NCBI GenBank assembly: GCA_002687015.1
Contig: NYZB01000231.1
Location: 1 to 48,874 of the forward strand
DNA from: Deltaproteobacteria bacterium
GTDB taxonomy: Bacteria; Myxococcota_A; UBA9160; UBA6930
Direction of reading: 5' to 3'
Length of the DNA: 48,874 nucleotides
Position 1 is the first letter of the stretch; every line of letters begins with the position of its first letter. The position numbers and the translations under genes were made by a program. The notes beneath the pieces are model-generated. The model saw only the letters and a list, made by a program, of their open reading frames with translations, searched no databases and was not told where the DNA came from. Shown piece after piece: positions 30,861 to 39,593 of the stretch.

Positions 30861-31658
30861 CTACTCCCCGGTGAAGACGGGGCGGCGCTTCTCCAGGAAG
30901 GCCCGCATCCCCTCTTGCTGGTCCTTCGTGCCCATCGTCTGCATCACGGCGCGGCGCTCTTCGGCCAGACCCTCCGCGAGGGAGCGCTCTCCGGCCGTGA
31001 CGACGCAGCGCAGGACGCCGGCGACGGCGATCGGCGGCATGGCAGCGAGCTCCTGGGCCAGCGCCTGGGCGCGGTCCTTGAGCTCGGCCATCGGCCAGAC
31101 CTCGTTGACGAGACCGATGCGAAGGGCCTCTGGACCCGAGATCTTCTTGGCGCGCAGGATCATGTCCAGCGCCTGGTCGCGCCCCACGCATCGGGTCAGG
31201 CGGGCCGAGCCGCCCCAGGCCGGCACGGAGCCCAGGTCCATCTCGGGGAGCCCGATCTTCGCGCCCTCTTCCGCGGCCAACCGGAAGTGACAGGCCAGCG
31301 GCAGCTCCAGCCCGCCTCCCAGGCAGTAGCCGAACAGGGTCGCGATGACCGGCTTCTCCATCCGCTCGATCCGGTCGAGGACGCGCAGGCGCTGGTCGAA
31401 GACCGCCTCGGCGCTGCCCATCTTGGCAATGCCCTGGGGAAGCTGCTTCAGGTCCATGCCGACGGAGAAGTGCTCGTCCCCAGCGGCGGTGATCACGACG
31501 GCACGAACCGATCGGTCCTCCGCGAGCGCGCCCACCTCCCGCTCCAGCGCATCCATGTAGCCGAGGCTCATCCGGTTGCGCGGCGCGTCGTTGTTGATCA
31601 GCGTGACCACGGCGCCATCGCGCTCGACGATGAGGGGTGTCTCGTCCGTCTGACTCAT
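30861..31658 (-). CDS. Enoyl-CoA hydratase/isomerase family protein
   Basis: DEHFSVGMDLKQL, KPVIATLFGYCLGGGLELPLACHFRLAAEEGAKIGLPEMDLGSVPAWGGSARL. Confidence 0.92.
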   Translation of the reverse strand: MSQTDETPLIVERDGAVVTLINNDAPRNRMSLGYMDALEREVGALAEDRSVRAVVITAAGDEHFSVGMDLKQLPQGIAKMGSAEAVFDQRLRVLDRIERMEKPVIATLFGYCLGGGLELPLACHFRLAAEEGAKIGLPEMDLGSVPAWGGSARLTRCVGRDQALDMILRAKKISGPEALRIGLVNEVWPMAELKDRAQALAQELAAMPPIAVAGVLRCVVTAGERSLAEGLAEERRAVMQTMGTKDQQEGMRAFLEKRRPVFTGE

Positions 31659-31757
31659 CTCGTACCTCTCTCGATCAGCTCGTCGCGCAAGGGATCGGAC
31701 ACGAATTCGAAGCTCCTGATGGCCACAACCGAGTCAGTCAACACACCGAAGTCTCCC

Positions 31758-31798
31758 AAGCAGTTGACAAAGGGGGCAGACCCCTTTGTCAACTGCTT
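31758..31798. repeat. 41-bp palindrome, family element 3 (19/20 arm pairs)
   Basis: AAGCAGTTGACAAAGGGGGC-a-GACCCCTTTGTCAACTGCTT; overlaps the stop codon (31798-31800) of the minus-strand CaiB gene by 1 nt. Confidence 0.95.
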
Positions 31799-33015
31799 CA
31801 GAGGACAGCGCCGCTCTCCTTGTGGCGGGCGATCTCTTCCCACTCGAGGCCCAGGTCGAGGAGCACCTCCTCGGTGTGCTGCCCGTGCTCGGGTGCGGGC
31901 TGCAGGGTGGGCGGGGTCTCGTCGAACTGCACGGGGTTCGCGACCAGCTGGAAGCTGCCGCCATCGGCTGCTTCGACCGTGGGCATGTAGCCGTTGGCTT
32001 CGACCTGGGGATCCTCGGTGGTCTCCTTCGGCGTCTGCCAGGGGGCCCAGGCGCCCTCCATCGTGTCGAGCTTCAGCTTCCACTCCTCGTAGGTGCGGCT
32101 GCGGAAGACCTCGTCGAGGATCGCGACGCAGGCCTCGCGGTTCTCGAAGCGGGCCTTCATGTCGACGAAGCGCGGGTCCTCGATCAGCTCCGGCTTGTCG
32201 ATGTGGCGACAGAAGTCGGGCCACCAGCGATCCGCCTGGAGCAGGTTGAGCATGATCCAACGCTCGTCCTTGGTCTGGTAGGAGTTCACCACCGGATTGG
32301 GCGGCGCGCCGCGTCCGCCGCCCACGAACATCTTGTCGATGCCCATCAGCTTGCTGACGACCAGGTCGGGGCCCAGGGTCCACATTGCCGTCGAGAGCAG
32401 CGAGATGTCGACCACCGAGGTCTCGCCGTGCTGGGCGCGCCGGAAGAGCGCGGCGGCGATCCCGCCCGCGATTGTCATCGCACCGATCGAATCGCCGAAG
32501 GCCGCCCGAGGGCCGACGGGCACCTCGTCACTGGGCCGGGTCAGAGCATCGCCGATGCCGCCACGCGCCCAGAAGGAGACGGCGTCGTAGCCGGCCTTCT
32601 CGGCGTGGGGGCCGCGAACACCCTGGCCGCTGCCGCGCACGTAGATGATCTCCGGGTTTCGGGCACGGATGTCCTCGAGATCGATCTGCAGCTTCTTGCG
32701 CGCCGGCGGAAGGAAGTTCGTGAGGAAGACGTCGGCGGTCTCGGCAAGGCGGTAGATGAGCTCGCGACCCTCCGGATGGGCGATGTCGATTCCAACGCTC
32801 CGCTTGCCCCGGTTCGACTGCTCCATCATGAAGTTCACACCGCCTGTGTTGGCGACCAGTCCGGAGGTCATGAGCCCGCGCTGTCCGTCGCCGGTATCGG
32901 GGTGCTCGACCTTGATGACGTCGGCGCCCCAATCGGCGAGCAGCGCGCCCGCCGCAGGCACGAACCACCACTGAGCCACCTCGAGAATCCGGACGCCACG
33001 CATGAGATCGGTCAT
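31798..33015 (-). CDS. CaiB/BaiF family CoA-transferase
   Basis: GVRILEVAQWWFVPAAGALLADWGADVIKVEHPDTGDGQR, RGKRSVGIDIAHPEGRELIYRLAETADVFLTNF, SVVDISLLSTAMW. Confidence 0.93.
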   Translation of the reverse strand: MTDLMRGVRILEVAQWWFVPAAGALLADWGADVIKVEHPDTGDGQRGLMTSGLVANTGGVNFMMEQSNRGKRSVGIDIAHPEGRELIYRLAETADVFLTNFLPPARKKLQIDLEDIRARNPEIIYVRGSGQGVRGPHAEKAGYDAVSFWARGGIGDALTRPSDEVPVGPRAAFGDSIGAMTIAGGIAAALFRRAQHGETSVVDISLLSTAMWTLGPDLVVSKLMGIDKMFVGGGRGAPPNPVVNSYQTKDERWIMLNLLQADRWWPDFCRHIDKPELIEDPRFVDMKARFENREACVAILDEVFRSRTYEEWKLKLDTMEGAWAPWQTPKETTEDPQVEANGYMPTVEAADGGSFQLVANPVQFDETPPTLQPAPEHGQHTEEVLLDLGLEWEEIARHKESGAVL

Positions 33016-33110
33016 GAGCTCTCCCTTCGACGACTGGCGAGTATGGCACAGACCCGATCGCGGACCGCGCTCCCGGGTGCGCGCGATGCACTACCCTCGT
33101 GGCGCAGCCG

Positions 33111-33581
33111 ATGGCCGACCGAAGCCCCGACGCCCTCGCCATTCAGGCCCTGTGCGCGGCCTACGCCCGCGCCGTCGATGCGCGCGACTACGCCGCCCTC
33201 GGAGAGCTCTTCAGCGACGACGCGCTGCTCTCGGCCCACCGCGGCGAGCCGGGCCGGGGCCCGAAGCTCTTCGAGCTCCGCGGCCGCGCGCGCATCCTGA
33301 AGGCGCTGCCTTCGATCGAGCGATTCCGGGCGACCACCCACCTGGTGAGCCTCCCCGTCACCCACATCGACGGCGACATCGCCCGCAACGAGGTGAGCTG
33401 TCTGGCTCACCATCTCTACGACCGGCAGAGCCAGGCCCGCCTCTACGTGATGGCGATCCGCTACCGGGATCGGTGCCGACGGGAGGCCGGTACCTGGAGG
33501 TTCAGCGAGCGCTGCCTGGTCGTGGATTGGGAGGAAGACCGCGCCTTCCACGCCGGCGCGCCTCCGCCCGAGGGCAGCTGA
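33111..33581 (+). CDS. SnoaL/NTF2-like protein
   Basis: LAIQALCAAYARAVDARDYAALGELFSDDALLSAHRGEPG; GTG at 33099 is an alternative start. Confidence 0.78.
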   Translation: MADRSPDALAIQALCAAYARAVDARDYAALGELFSDDALLSAHRGEPGRGPKLFELRGRARILKALPSIERFRATTHLVSLPVTHIDGDIARNEVSCLAHHLYDRQSQARLYVMAIRYRDRCRREAGTWRFSERCLVVDWEEDRAFHAGAPPPEGS

Positions 33582-33667
33582 CCTCGAGTCACGGATCGCC
33601 TACGCTCGCTGCCCCCGATTCGCCGAACCCCCTCCGGTCCGCCTTCGAGTCGGCCCAAGGAGACCCC

Positions 33668-35233
33668 ATGAGCGACGACTCCCCCACCACCGGATTCTGG
33701 GCCATCGCCCAGGAAACCCCCGACCGCCTGGCCGTCGCCGACCCGGACTTCAACGAAGCCACCTTCGGCGAGCTCTACGCGCTGGTGAACCGGATTTCCC
33801 ACGGCTTCCAGGCGCTGGGCCTGAAACGCGGCGACCACGTGGCGACCTCCCTCCCCAACTCGATCGAGCAGGTCGCCATCGGCCTCGCCGCATTCCAGTC
33901 GGGCCTCTACATCACGACCGTCAACTGGCACCTGGTCGGCCCGGAGATCGCCTACATCCTGCAGGACGCGGAGACGAAGATCTTCATCACCCACGAGCGC
34001 TTCGTGGACGAGGCCAGGCGCGCGCTCGACGAAGCCGGCCTCGACCCGAAGCGCGCCTTCGGCATCGGAGACACGCCGGGCTTCCGCCCCTGGAAGGAGC
34101 TGATCGAGGGCCAGCCCGAGCCCCGCCCCGAGAAGCTCTCCGCGGGCTCCTTCATGTTTTACACCTCGGGCACGACGGGCCGCCCCAAGGGCGTGCGGCG
34201 CGACCTGCCCGAGGCGCACCCCGACGACATGGCCAAGATGGCTGGCATGCTCTTCCTGCTCTTCGGCATCAAGCCCCACGACGGCCACGTCGAGATCACC
34301 CAGGCACCTCTCTACCACACGGCCGTCAACAACTGGACCATCACCGCGCTTCACTGGGGCCATCCGGTCATCCTGATGGACCGCTGGAGCCCCGAAGCCG
34401 CGCTCGAGCGCATCGAGAAGTACAAGGTCACCTACTCCCACATGGTGCCGACCATGTTCAACCGCATGCTCAAGATGCCGGAGGAGGAGCGACGCAAGTA
34501 CGACGTGTCCTCCCTGCGCACCATGATCCATGCAGCGGCTCCCTGCCCCGTCGAGACCAAGTGGAAGATGTTCGATTGGTGGGGCGACGTGATCTGGGAG
34601 TACTACGCCGCCACCGAGGGCGGCGGCACGATCGCCTCACCCCAAGACTGGCGGGCCAACCCGGGAACGGTCGGCAAGGCCTGGCCGAACTCGGAGGTGG
34701 TCATCTTCGACGACGAGGGCAACGAGGTTCCCACCGGCGCGAGCGGCACGATCTACATGCGCATGGGTGGAAACGAGTTCAAGTACTACAAGGACGAGGA
34801 GAAGACGAACAAGGCCCGGATGAAGGGCTTCTTCACCGTCGGCGACATCGGCTACTTCAACGAAGAGGGCTTCCTCTTCCTGAACGACCGGGCCAACGAC
34901 ATGATCATCGCGGGCGGTGTGAACATCTACCCGGCCGAGATCGAGGGAGCGATCCAGCAGCACGACAGGGTGCAGGACGTGGCGGTCTTCGGTGTGCCGA
35001 ACGAGGACATGGGAGAGGAGATCAAGGCCGTCATCCAGCCGATGCCCGGCCACGAGCCCGGCGACGCCCTGCGAGAGGAGGTCATGGCCTTCCTCAGGGA
35101 GAAGGTGGCCAAACAGAAATGGCCCCACTCGATCGACTTCACCGACGAGATGCCCCGCGATCCGAACGGCAAGCTCTACAAGCGAAAGCTCCGCGACCCC
35201 TACTGGGAGGGGCGCGAGCGCAAGATCCTCTAG
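33668..35233 (+). CDS. Acyl-CoA synthetase (AMP-binding)
   Basis: FMFYTSGTTGRPKGVRRDLPE, EYYAATEGGGTIA, GDIGYFNEEGFLFLNDRANDMIIAGGVNIYPAEIE, PRDPNGKLYKRKLRDPYW. Confidence 0.94.
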   Translation: MSDDSPTTGFWAIAQETPDRLAVADPDFNEATFGELYALVNRISHGFQALGLKRGDHVATSLPNSIEQVAIGLAAFQSGLYITTVNWHLVGPEIAYILQDAETKIFITHERFVDEARRALDEAGLDPKRAFGIGDTPGFRPWKELIEGQPEPRPEKLSAGSFMFYTSGTTGRPKGVRRDLPEAHPDDMAKMAGMLFLLFGIKPHDGHVEITQAPLYHTAVNNWTITALHWGHPVILMDRWSPEAALERIEKYKVTYSHMVPTMFNRMLKMPEEERRKYDVSSLRTMIHAAAPCPVETKWKMFDWWGDVIWEYYAATEGGGTIASPQDWRANPGTVGKAWPNSEVVIFDDEGNEVPTGASGTIYMRMGGNEFKYYKDEEKTNKARMKGFFTVGDIGYFNEEGFLFLNDRANDMIIAGGVNIYPAEIEGAIQQHDRVQDVAVFGVPNEDMGEEIKAVIQPMPGHEPGDALREEVMAFLREKVAKQKWPHSIDFTDEMPRDPNGKLYKRKLRDPYWEGRERKIL

Positions 35234-35245
35234 GGAGGCGGTGTC

Positions 35246-35986
35246 GTGGGACAGCTGGATGGCAAGGTGGTGCTGCTCACCGGGGCGGCACGGGGCATGG
35301 GCGCCAGCCATGCGCGAAGGCTCGTCGCCGAAGGGGCGAAGGTGGTCATGGGGGACGTGCTCGAAGGAGAGGGCAAGGCCCTGGCCGAGGAGCTGGGCGA
35401 GGCGGCGCGTTTCGTCCGCCACGACGTGGGCTCGGAAGAAGACTGGGACGGTGCCATTGCAGCGGCCCGGGGCTTCGGCCGGCTCGACGGTCTGGTGAAC
35501 AACGCCGGCGTCCTGCAGAACGCCAGGCTCAAGGACGAGACCCACGAGGCCTTCGAGCGTCTGCTCCGGATCAACCTGCACGGCACCTGGTGGGGCCTGC
35601 GCAAGGCACTGCCCCTGCTGCGCGAGGCGGGCGGCGGCTCCATCGTCAACGTGTCGTCCCAGGCCGCCATGAAGAGCTACCCGGGGCTCAGCTCCTACAG
35701 CACCAGCAAGTGGGCGGTGCGCGGGCTCACCAAGGTCGCGGCCCAGGAGTTCGGGCCGGACGGGATTCGCGTGAACTCGATCCACCCCGGAGGCATCGAG
35801 GAGACCGGAATGTTCGGCAGCAGCGGCGCCAGCGAGGAGATCATCGCGCAGCGCAAGGCACTGATCCCGCTGCGCCGCTTCGGCAGCAAGAAGGACGTCT
35901 CGGACGTGGTCGTCTTCCTGCTCTCCGACGCGTCTTCGTACCTGAGCGGCGTCGAGCTGCCCATCGACGGCGGCTCGATCGTCTAG
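35246..35986 (+). CDS. Short-chain dehydrogenase (glucose/hydroxysteroid dehydrogenase-like)
   Basis: LLTGAARGMGASHARRLVAEGAKVV, NNAGVLQ, YSTSKWAVRG, LSGVELPIDGGSIV. GTG start. Confidence 0.93.
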   Translation: MGQLDGKVVLLTGAARGMGASHARRLVAEGAKVVMGDVLEGEGKALAEELGEAARFVRHDVGSEEDWDGAIAAARGFGRLDGLVNNAGVLQNARLKDETHEAFERLLRINLHGTWWGLRKALPLLREAGGGSIVNVSSQAAMKSYPGLSSYSTSKWAVRGLTKVAAQEFGPDGIRVNSIHPGGIEETGMFGSSGASEEIIAQRKALIPLRRFGSKKDVSDVVVFLLSDASSYLSGVELPIDGGSIV

Positions 35987-36028
35987 GCTGGTTCGAGGCG
36001 CAAGGCGCCTGTGGCACACTCCGACGCC

Positions 36029-37183
36029 ATGCGAAGCCCCTATCGCGGCGTGGCCATCGTGGGCGCCTACAACACCCAGCAGGCCAAGAAGCTGGTCGGC
36101 ATGCGCGAGTCGACGCTGCTCCTCGATGCCGTGCGGGGTACCCTCTCGGCCGCCGGCCTCGAGCCAGCGGACGTCGACGGCCTCAACGTCACGAGCTGGG
36201 TCACGCGGGTGAACTCCCGCGACGTCGCCCAGTGGTTCGGCGCCCGGCCCGTCTGGAACGGAAACTCACCTGCGGGCATCGAAGCCGTGCTGGAGGCGGC
36301 CGCCGCGATCGCGACCGGCCAATGCCACACCGCCCTGGTCGCCTCCGCACAGTGCGGCGAGTACACCGATCACAGCGCCACGATCTCCTGGACACGACCC
36401 AGCAACGAGTTCGTCGAGTGCTTTGGGCTCTACACCGCCGCCGAGTTCGCGTTGATGGCCCAGCGGCACATGCACGTCTACGGCACCAGGCGGGAAGCGC
36501 TCTCGGAGGTCGCGGCTGCCATCCGCATGAACGGCGCGCGGAACCCCGAGGCCGTGATGTACGGCAAGGAGGTCAGCCCGAACGACGTCGTCGCCTCGCG
36601 GATGGTGGCCGACCCCTTCCACCTGCTCGACTGCTGCATCAACTCCGAGGGCGGCGCCGGGCTGGTCTTGACGACCCAGGAGCGGGCCCGCGATCTGGAC
36701 GTGGAGCCGATCTACATCCTGGGTGGCGGGATGGACCGGCAGGGCATGGCCTACACCACGGCGCCCGTCTGGGATCGCTACGGCTGGGTGGGACGCAGGG
36801 CGGCGGAGATGGCCTTCGGGCAATGCGGCCTGCGGACGGCCGAGGTGGACGTCGCCGAGCTCTACGACCCCTTCTCCTTCGAGATCATCCGCCAGCTCGA
36901 GGCCTTCGGCTTCTGCAAGGAGGGCGAGGGAGGAGACTTCGTGATGGACGGGCGCATCCGCACGGGGGGCGAGCTACCCGTGGCCACCAACGGGGGCCTG
37001 CTCTCCTACAGCCACGCCGGTCTCGTCCAGATGCTGCAGAAGGCCGTGAACGCGGCCCTCCAGCTCCAGGGCAAGCTCCCGGCCGAGCTGACCGTGCCCG
37101 GAGCCAGGGTGGCCCTCGCCAGCAACGGCGGCTCGGGCGCCCTCTTCAGCGACGTGATGCTGGTCGGCAAGGAGCCCCTGTGA
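36029..37183 (+). CDS. Thiolase-superfamily protein (SCP2 / lipid-transfer type)
   Basis: VAIVGAYNTQQAKKLVGMRESTLLLDAVRGTLSAAGLEPADVDGL, ATGQCHTALVASAQCGEY, NGGLLSYSHAGLVQMLQKAV. Followed immediately by a DUF35 partner. Confidence 0.87.
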   Translation: MRSPYRGVAIVGAYNTQQAKKLVGMRESTLLLDAVRGTLSAAGLEPADVDGLNVTSWVTRVNSRDVAQWFGARPVWNGNSPAGIEAVLEAAAAIATGQCHTALVASAQCGEYTDHSATISWTRPSNEFVECFGLYTAAEFALMAQRHMHVYGTRREALSEVAAAIRMNGARNPEAVMYGKEVSPNDVVASRMVADPFHLLDCCINSEGGAGLVLTTQERARDLDVEPIYILGGGMDRQGMAYTTAPVWDRYGWVGRRAAEMAFGQCGLRTAEVDVAELYDPFSFEIIRQLEAFGFCKEGEGGDFVMDGRIRTGGELPVATNGGLLSYSHAGLVQMLQKAVNAALQLQGKLPAELTVPGARVALASNGGSGALFSDVMLVGKEPL

Positions 37184-37599
37184 GCGACGAGACGCCGATG
37201 ATCCCCTTGCCGCAGCCGACCGATCTCTCGAAGCCCCACTGGGAGGGCTGCCGCGAAGGCAAGCTGCGGGTCCAGCGCTGTGGAGAGTGCGGGCACTTCA
37301 TCTTCATCCCGCGCCCGACCTGCACGCGCTGTCTCTCGGAGGATCTCGAGTGGGTGGAGAGCACCGGCCGCGGCGTTCTCTACAGCCACACGACGGTGCA
37401 CCGGCCCCAGCGCCCCGAGTTCCAGGTGCCCTACGTGGTCGCGATCGTCGAGCTCGAAGAGGGCTGGCACATGCTCTCCAACCTGGTCGACGTGCCCCCG
37501 GGCAAAATCGCGATCGGAATGCCGGTCGAAGTGACCTTCCGGGAGATGACGGACGAGATCACCCTCCCCTTCTTCCGACCGGCCCCGCCCGATCGCTAG
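37180..37599 (+). CDS. Zn-ribbon / OB-fold DUF35 protein (thiolase partner)
   Basis: CGECGHFIFIPRPTCTRC ribbon, GVLYSHTTVHRPQRPEFQVPYVVAIVELEEG. GTG overlaps the thiolase TGA (GTGA). Confidence 0.88.
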   Translation: MSDETPMIPLPQPTDLSKPHWEGCREGKLRVQRCGECGHFIFIPRPTCTRCLSEDLEWVESTGRGVLYSHTTVHRPQRPEFQVPYVVAIVELEEGWHMLSNLVDVPPGKIAIGMPVEVTFREMTDEITLPFFRPAPPDR

Positions 37600-39557
37600 G
37601 ACGCGAGCTCGCCGACCGCGCGCCACGCCTGGTCGATCGCACAATCGAGATAGGCGCGAGCCCCGGAATCGGAGTTGGCGATGGCGATGCGGCCGAAGCG
37701 CTGGCGGCCAATCTCGTGAGGGGCCTCGCCAGGGCCGTGGTCGGGGTCGAAGAGCGGATTGGACGTGAAAGCGTAGCCATGGGGCCAGCGGTTCACGGCG
37801 ATCGCCTCGATGTCGCGGGCCGAGTCGAAGCCCCCCGCACCGAGCATGCCCGCCAGGTGGCCACGGATTTCGCGCTCGATCATCTCGAAGGGGGTGCCGA
37901 GCAACAGGTGGCGACCGAGCCGAGACTGCTCCTGGGGCGGCAGCCCGGGGTGGGTCACGGCCTTGATCATGTGGAGCACGATGGGATCGTCGGGCTCGGT
38001 GCTGAAATGGTAGGCCCCGAGCTGGACCGGGAAATCCAGCATCGCCACGGGGTGCCAGCTCCCGGGACAGTGCGCGAAGGCGAGGCCGAGCTCCTTGAAG
38101 GCGTTCCAGCTTCGCAGCAGCACGTTGGTGGAGACCAGGGGGATCTTCACCAGGGAGGCGAGCGCTTCCTTCTGCGCGGCGGGAAGCTCCGGGCAAAGGT
38201 AAGGGATCGCCATGTTGTAGCAGGCGAGGACCACCCGCCGGGCACGCACCTGCTCCGTCCGGCCTTCGCGCACGTAGGTCACGTCCACCCGCTCAGCGCT
38301 CCTTGCGTCGCCGTCGTGCTGGACCCGCACGACCGTACTCCCGAGGCGCAGCCGGACCTCGGCGTCACTCCGATCGAGAGCCGCGTAGTCGAAGGGGGCG
38401 GTGACCGTGTCTTCCATGGTCGTAGCCTCGGCCACGGCCGGAATGAGACCGCGCACGAGCAGGCGTGCAACCGACGCGTTGCCGTCGGGGAAGTGGTAGT
38501 GGTAGGGCTCGAGAGAGAGCGAGAGCGCCCCGCGGATCAGACCTTCGAGACTCCCCAGACTGGTAGAGCCGAGCCCGGGCAGGCCCACGGCCAGGGCGTC
38601 GAGGGCTGGCGCGACCTCGATCCCGTGGCCGAAGTAGGAGCTGGGGATGTCCTGCAGCAGCGCGAGCACCTCGGGCTCCTCGATCCCGAGATGGCGGGTC
38701 AGGAAGTCGCGGTAGGAGATCTTCTGGAGGAAGCCGGGCTCGGAAAAGATGGAGTGGTCGGGGAGCCTGTCTTCCGAGGCGAAGCAGAGGCGCTGCAGCT
38801 CGCGCCTGGCCGGCTCGGAGAGCGGCATCTGCTCGATCGCGTCGGCGATCGCCACGCCGGAGGGCGCGACGGGCAGGAAGAGCGAGGGATCGACGAACTC
38901 CGACCGGACGACGCGATCCACACCGTAGTGGGCACGGTCGAAGTAGATGCCCGCCGCCAGCCCGTTGCGGCGGAAGAAATCCACGTCGTAGGCGTCGCGC
39001 AGGCGCTTCCGGTCGGCACCGATCCGATCGAGGAGCCCCTTCGCCTCGTCGCTGTAGGAGGATGGGGCCTCCAACGATTGACTTCCGCCGTAGCCGAGGA
39101 TCGTGCGGCCCTTCCACTCGAACTCGTTGCGCTTCGCATGGCCACCGAAGTCGTCGTGGTTCTCGAGCAGGAGCACGCGTGCGCCGGGGTGTTGCTCGCG
39201 AAAGAAGAAGGCCGCCGCCAGGCCGCTGACTCCTGCGCCGACCACCACCAGGTCGTACTCCTCGGTGTCGGGCTGCGTCGGCAGCCCCCAGTCCCTTCGC
39301 TTGGCGAGCGCCATCTCGTGGGCGACCTCGAAGGAGCCCGGGTGACTCCCGCGCAGGCCCAGCCGGGAGGGCGGATGGCCGGACGGGTCGAGGGGCCTGC
39401 CCGAAGAGCCGACCGGGCCGGCGGGAGGCGCGCCGGGTGAGGGCGCGCACCCGGGCGCGAGCCCGGCCCCGGCCACGAGGCCGCCGACGGCGCCATGCAG
39501 GAAGTCGCGCCGGGAGATCCTCCGGCCCATTCCCAGCTCCCGGTCCCTGCCTTCCAT
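37596..39557 (-). CDS. FAD/NAD(P)-binding oxidoreductase with Tat signal
   Basis: Twin-arginine leader RRISRRDFLHGAVGG; EYDLVVVGAGVSGLAAAFFFREQHPGARVLLLENHDDFGGHAKRNEF. Confidence 0.88.
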   Translation of the reverse strand: MEGRDRELGMGRRISRRDFLHGAVGGLVAGAGLAPGCAPSPGAPPAGPVGSSGRPLDPSGHPPSRLGLRGSHPGSFEVAHEMALAKRRDWGLPTQPDTEEYDLVVVGAGVSGLAAAFFFREQHPGARVLLLENHDDFGGHAKRNEFEWKGRTILGYGGSQSLEAPSSYSDEAKGLLDRIGADRKRLRDAYDVDFFRRNGLAAGIYFDRAHYGVDRVVRSEFVDPSLFLPVAPSGVAIADAIEQMPLSEPARRELQRLCFASEDRLPDHSIFSEPGFLQKISYRDFLTRHLGIEEPEVLALLQDIPSSYFGHGIEVAPALDALAVGLPGLGSTSLGSLEGLIRGALSLSLEPYHYHFPDGNASVARLLVRGLIPAVAEATTMEDTVTAPFDYAALDRSDAEVRLRLGSTVVRVQHDGDARSAERVDVTYVREGRTEQVRARRVVLACYNMAIPYLCPELPAAQKEALASLVKIPLVSTNVLLRSWNAFKELGLAFAHCPGSWHPVAMLDFPVQLGAYHFSTEPDDPIVLHMIKAVTHPGLPPQEQSRLGRHLLLGTPFEMIEREIRGHLAGMLGAGGFDSARDIEAIAVNRWPHGYAFTSNPLFDPDHGPGEAPHEIGRQRFGRIAIANSDSGARAYLDCAIDQAWRAVGELAS

Positions 39558-39567
39558 GCGGACAATA

Positions 39568-39583
39568 TATCATCAATATGATA
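39568..39583. promoter_or_regulatory. Candidate TetR operator TATCAT-CAAT-ATGATA
   Basis: Perfect 6+4+6 inverted repeat in an AT-rich 36-bp gap between divergent start codons of the FAD oxidoreductase and the TetR gene. Confidence 0.75.
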
Positions 39584-39593
39584 AAAAAGGCGA

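Noticed and set aside
31786-33300. 504-aa plus-strand ORF, plus similar long antisense ORFs at 2926..4680, 37287..39440, 41283..43952 and 44839..46869
   Set aside because: Each lies opposite a confidently identified gene and lacks recognisable domains.
35996-36010. Small hairpin AGGCGC-AAG-GCGCCT between the SDR and thiolase genes
   Set aside because: Six-bp GC stem with no T-tract in a GC-rich genome; too likely by chance to call a regulatory element.
34561-37599. 1012-aa ORF ending in the DUF35 protein
   Set aside because: Only the final part from GTG 37180 is protein-like; the upstream part is an alternative frame of the ligase, SDR and thiolase genes.
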